DNA of 14,893 nucleotides from DASRJX01 sp035649235. Lineage in GTDB: Bacteria > Acidobacteriota > Polarisedimenticolia > Gp22-AA2. The position numbers and the translations under genes are program-made. The stretch is from assembly GCA_035649235.1 (NCBI GenBank), contig DASRJX010000193.1:1-14893 (forward strand), given 5' to 3'. The notes under the pieces were generated by a model. That model was not told the origin of the DNA. It did not search any database and saw only the letters and a list, made by a program, of their open reading frames with translations. Position 1 is the stretch's first letter. Each line of letters starts with the position of its first letter. Below, piece after piece: positions 12,720-14,893 of the stretch.

Positions 12720-13892
12720 ATGCGCGATCCGGCCCTGGTGCTGGGCGAGTCGGTGCGGGCGTCCCTGCGGGAGATGGTGCGGGAGATCGTTCGCCGCAAG
12801 CCGGGCGGACATCTGGTCGAGGACCGCCTGCACGCGATCACGGTGAGCCTGCCGTTGATCGCGACGGAGCGCCAGGAGGAAGCGGCTGCGTTCCCACGCG
12901 ATCTCCTGGCGGCGATCGAGCGGCAGATCGACGCGGCGATCGAGGCGGCCGCCGCCTTCCAGCCCGGCCAGGCCTTCTGTCACCGCTGCGCCGCGGCCGC
13001 CTGCGATCACTCCCGGCCCCCGACGAGCCGCCACGTGTTCATCGGCTACGGGGCGACCGGCGTCCCCTGCTGGCGGGAGTTCGCGCAGCACTGCCTCGAG
13101 CTCCGCCACGCCGAGGTCGATCGACTGTTCGAGGAGCCGCCCGCCTTCATCACATTCCTGCAGGGGCGGTCGGAGCTGCACGCCGCGCTTCTTCCGCCGT
13201 TCCAGAGCGGCGGCCGCGAGCTGTTGGGTCAGGTGATCGCCGGGTTCTTCAATCTCCCGACGCGGGCCGGCGAGGGCCGGGGGGTGCTGGCGCTGACCCT
13301 GCAGGCCGTGGCGTCGGGCGGCGCCGGCGGGCGCTCCCGGATCGGGTTGAACCTGCTGGGAACGGGACCGGACGGATCCGATCTGGCGCTCCTCTGGGAG
13401 CGGCAGCAGGACCTCCCCTGGCGCCGTGCCGTGCGCTGGACGCAGGCGGCCCTGTCGAGCCTGGATCGCCCGGGGTCACGACATTCCGGCGGGAGGGGAC
13501 CGGCTCTGGAGCACCGGGTGATGGGCATCCTGCAGGGCCTCGCGCGGCGCCTCGAGCAGGACGTGAAGGGGCGAACCCGCCGCACGGCGCACGCCGACGA
13601 GCGGCACGAGACCGGAGAGCGTCCCACCCGCATGGCCCTGGAGGACATCAAAGGCGCGCGTCCGGAGGCGTTCCTTCTGGACGAGCGCAGCGGCGCTTTC
13701 GTCGTCCTCGGCGGACGCGGACGGACGCACTTCTTCTCGCCCGAAGGACGTCTGGTGTCGAGCGCCCGCTACAGCCGCGACGCCGTGGAACGGAAGAAGA
13801 AGCAGGGAGTCTGGCGCGCTCTCGGGTCGGACGTGGCACGAACGCTGCGCGACAGCGTGCTGCGCGCGTCGCCCGGCGCTCCCGCACCCTGA
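12720..13892 (+). CDS. Unrecognised 390-aa protein with Cys/His cluster
   Basis: I do not recognise a family. The N-terminal part is helical and charged (SVRASLREMVREIVRRKPGG), with further helices to residue 80. A compact cluster C87-x2-C90-x4-C95-x-H97 follows, and C117 and C125 in VPCWREFAQHC come soon after, so a metal site is likely. The middle is a mixed hydrophobic region (ALLPPFQSGGRELLGQVIAG; GRSRIGLNLLGTGPDGSDLALLW). Residues about 260-310 are basic and probably linker. The C-terminal 80 residues contain FLLDERSGAFVVLGGRGRTHFFSPEGRLVSSARY, a beta-hairpin-like block. There is no signal peptide or membrane span, so it is cytoplasmic. The start is fixed by the -10 box immediately upstream; the frame extends further upstream but in non-coding-looking sequence. 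Convergent with the surface-protein gene, 9 bp between stops. Confidence 0.7.
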   Translation: MRDPALVLGESVRASLREMVREIVRRKPGGHLVEDRLHAITVSLPLIATERQEEAAAFPRDLLAAIERQIDAAIEAAAAFQPGQAFCHRCAAAACDHSRPPTSRHVFIGYGATGVPCWREFAQHCLELRHAEVDRLFEEPPAFITFLQGRSELHAALLPPFQSGGRELLGQVIAGFFNLPTRAGEGRGVLALTLQAVASGGAGGRSRIGLNLLGTGPDGSDLALLWERQQDLPWRRAVRWTQAALSSLDRPGSRHSGGRGPALEHRVMGILQGLARRLEQDVKGRTRRTAHADERHETGERPTRMALEDIKGARPEAFLLDERSGAFVVLGGRGRTHFFSPEGRLVSSARYSRDAVERKKKQGVWRALGSDVARTLRDSVLRASPGAPAP

Positions 13893-13901
13893 CTCGAGGC
13901 G

Positions 13902-14893
13902 TTACCGTCCGGAGAGGGTGCGAGGCACGCTCGCCGTGGCGGAGGCGCTCGTCGCGTTGCCGGCCCGATCGCGGACCTGGCAGGTGATGGTGTAGATCCG
14001 CCCCGGTCCGGAGGAGTCGCGCTCGCCGCGCAGCAGCAGCACCCCTTCCGCCCCCTTGAGGGTCACGGCTCCGATGTCGCCGGCCGTATTGCCGTCCTTT
14101 CCGCCGGGAGCGTCGTCGGGCTCGCTGCTGGTGGCCTGCAGGAGTTCGAGACCGGGGGCCGGATCGCAGGCGTCCGCCACCAGCCCGACCAGGCGCACCG
14201 GGATCATCTTGTGGTCGGGCGGCCAGAGGACCGCCGGGAGGACGGTGAGGGAGAACGTCGGCGCCGCCGTGTCGCGTACCAGTGCCGGCGCCTCCGCCTC
14301 GGCCGCTTCGCCTGCGGCATCGGTCACCCGCAGGACGATCCCGCTCTCCCCCAGCGGGAGCACAGCCTCGAGGACCGGTCCCGCTCCGAGCAGCTGCCGG
14401 CTGCCGTCGGCGTCCGCTCGGAACCACTGGTACGAGAGGATGTCGTCGGAGGTGCCCGGCGTCGAGTCCTCGTCGCTCGATCCGCTCCCGTCCAGGCGTA
14501 CACCTCCCGAAAGCGGCCGGTCGCACTCGGCGGTCGCGGGCGGCGACAGGACCGCCCGCGGCGGCATGTCGAGCACCAGGATCGTCTCCTCCTGGTGCAG
14601 GAACGCGACCTCCCTGCTGACCGGGTTGGTCGAGCCGTCGGTGACCGTCAGGATCAGCCTGTACCGGCGGCCGGCCGCCAGGCCGCCGATGTCCGTCAGG
14701 CGCGGCAGCACCGAAGTGAAGGGGAGCGTCAGGCCGGGCAGGCCGGCCTCTTCGGGAACAAGGTCGACCTGGCCCTGGAGCGGATCGCCCTGGGGATCGC
14801 GCGCACGCACGGACACCTCGAGACGCTCGCCGCCGTCCTCGCGGATCCCCGCGAGGATCAGGGACGGCTGGCAGGCGTCGCCGGAGCCGTCGT
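13902..14893 (-). CDS. Secreted surface protein with Ig-like domains, C-terminal part (5' end outside window)
   Basis: The frame is open from the right edge to TAA at 13904-13902, giving about 330 residues; the start is beyond the window. The first visible residues, DGSGDACQPSL, look like the end of a thrombospondin type 3 calcium-binding repeat. Ig-like or PKD-like sandwiches follow (YRLILTVTDGSTNPVSREVAFLH; LDGSGSSDEDSTPGTSDDI followed by LSYQWFR, a typical PKD phrase; GIVLRVTDAAGEAAEAEA). The last domain carries VLWPPDHKMIPVRLVG and ends GRIYTITCQVRDRAGNATS; the LWPPxHKM motif recurs in large bacterial surface proteins. It is probably exported. No C-terminal anchor or sorting signal is visible. 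An in-frame GTG at 14816 is internal. Confidence 0.75.
   Translation of the reverse strand, partial: DGSGDACQPSLILAGIREDGGERLEVSVRARDPQGDPLQGQVDLVPEEAGLPGLTLPFTSVLPRLTDIGGLAAGRRYRLILTVTDGSTNPVSREVAFLHQEETILVLDMPPRAVLSPPATAECDRPLSGGVRLDGSGSSDEDSTPGTSDDILSYQWFRADADGSRQLLGAGPVLEAVLPLGESGIVLRVTDAAGEAAEAEAPALVRDTAAPTFSLTVLPAVLWPPDHKMIPVRLVGLVADACDPAPGLELLQATSSEPDDAPGGKDGNTAGDIGAVTLKGAEGVLLLRGERDSSGPGRIYTITCQVRDRAGNATSASATASVPRTLSGR

Overview
The window is GC-rich bacterial chromosome with tightly packed genes on both strands and no rRNA, tRNA, CRISPR array or insertion sequence that I can see. Large secreted proteins with Ig-like, FN3-like and thrombospondin-3-like pieces (including an LWPPDHKM motif), a soluble etfBA pair, and AGGAGG-type ribosome binding sites mixed with apparently leaderless starts would suit an uncultured Acidobacteriota-like or similar soil/sediment lineage. 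That placement is inference and weak.

Layout. (1) 2-865: C-terminal end of a secreted FN3-like protein. (2) 917-2392: MATE efflux transporter, convergent with and overlapping the next unit by 41 bp. (3) 4338-2352, minus strand: two-gene operon of a membrane-anchored coiled-coil protein and a DUF2270 membrane protein, from a recognisable promoter. (4) 4466-6007: secreted beta-propeller protein with a Pro/Ala linker. (5) 10180-6023, minus strand: a four-gene operon of a DsbA-like thiol oxidoreductase with an in-frame UGA at its CxxC, a DUF971 zinc/iron-sulfur-type protein, an APC-family permease and the signal peptide peptidase SppA. (6) 12044-10258, minus strand: etfB-etfA. (7) 12508-12200, minus strand: a small winged-helix-like protein behind an AT-rich, palindrome-bearing region shared with (8) 12720-13892, an unrecognised 390-aa protein with a Cys/His cluster. 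(9) 14893-13902, minus strand: C-terminal part of a large secreted surface protein.

The main discovery candidate is the DsbA-like gene at 9347-10180. One frame runs through the whole gene except for a single TGA (9820-9818), which sits exactly where the first cysteine of a CPFC active site belongs, giving U-P-F-C. Immediately downstream, the mRNA can form a 9-bp hairpin whose apex carries GGUC. Its key G and U fall at positions 23 and 24 counted from the U of UGA, the same spacing I recall for the E. coli fdhF SECIS. I read this as a selenocysteine-containing, membrane-anchored DsbA-like protein with a bacterial SECIS. It has a near-consensus promoter (TTGCCA-N17-TAGAAT) and is translationally linked to DUF971, permease and SppA genes through 2-nt gaps and 4-nt overlaps. 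The theme may be envelope thiol and protein quality control, possibly sensitive to selenium supply.
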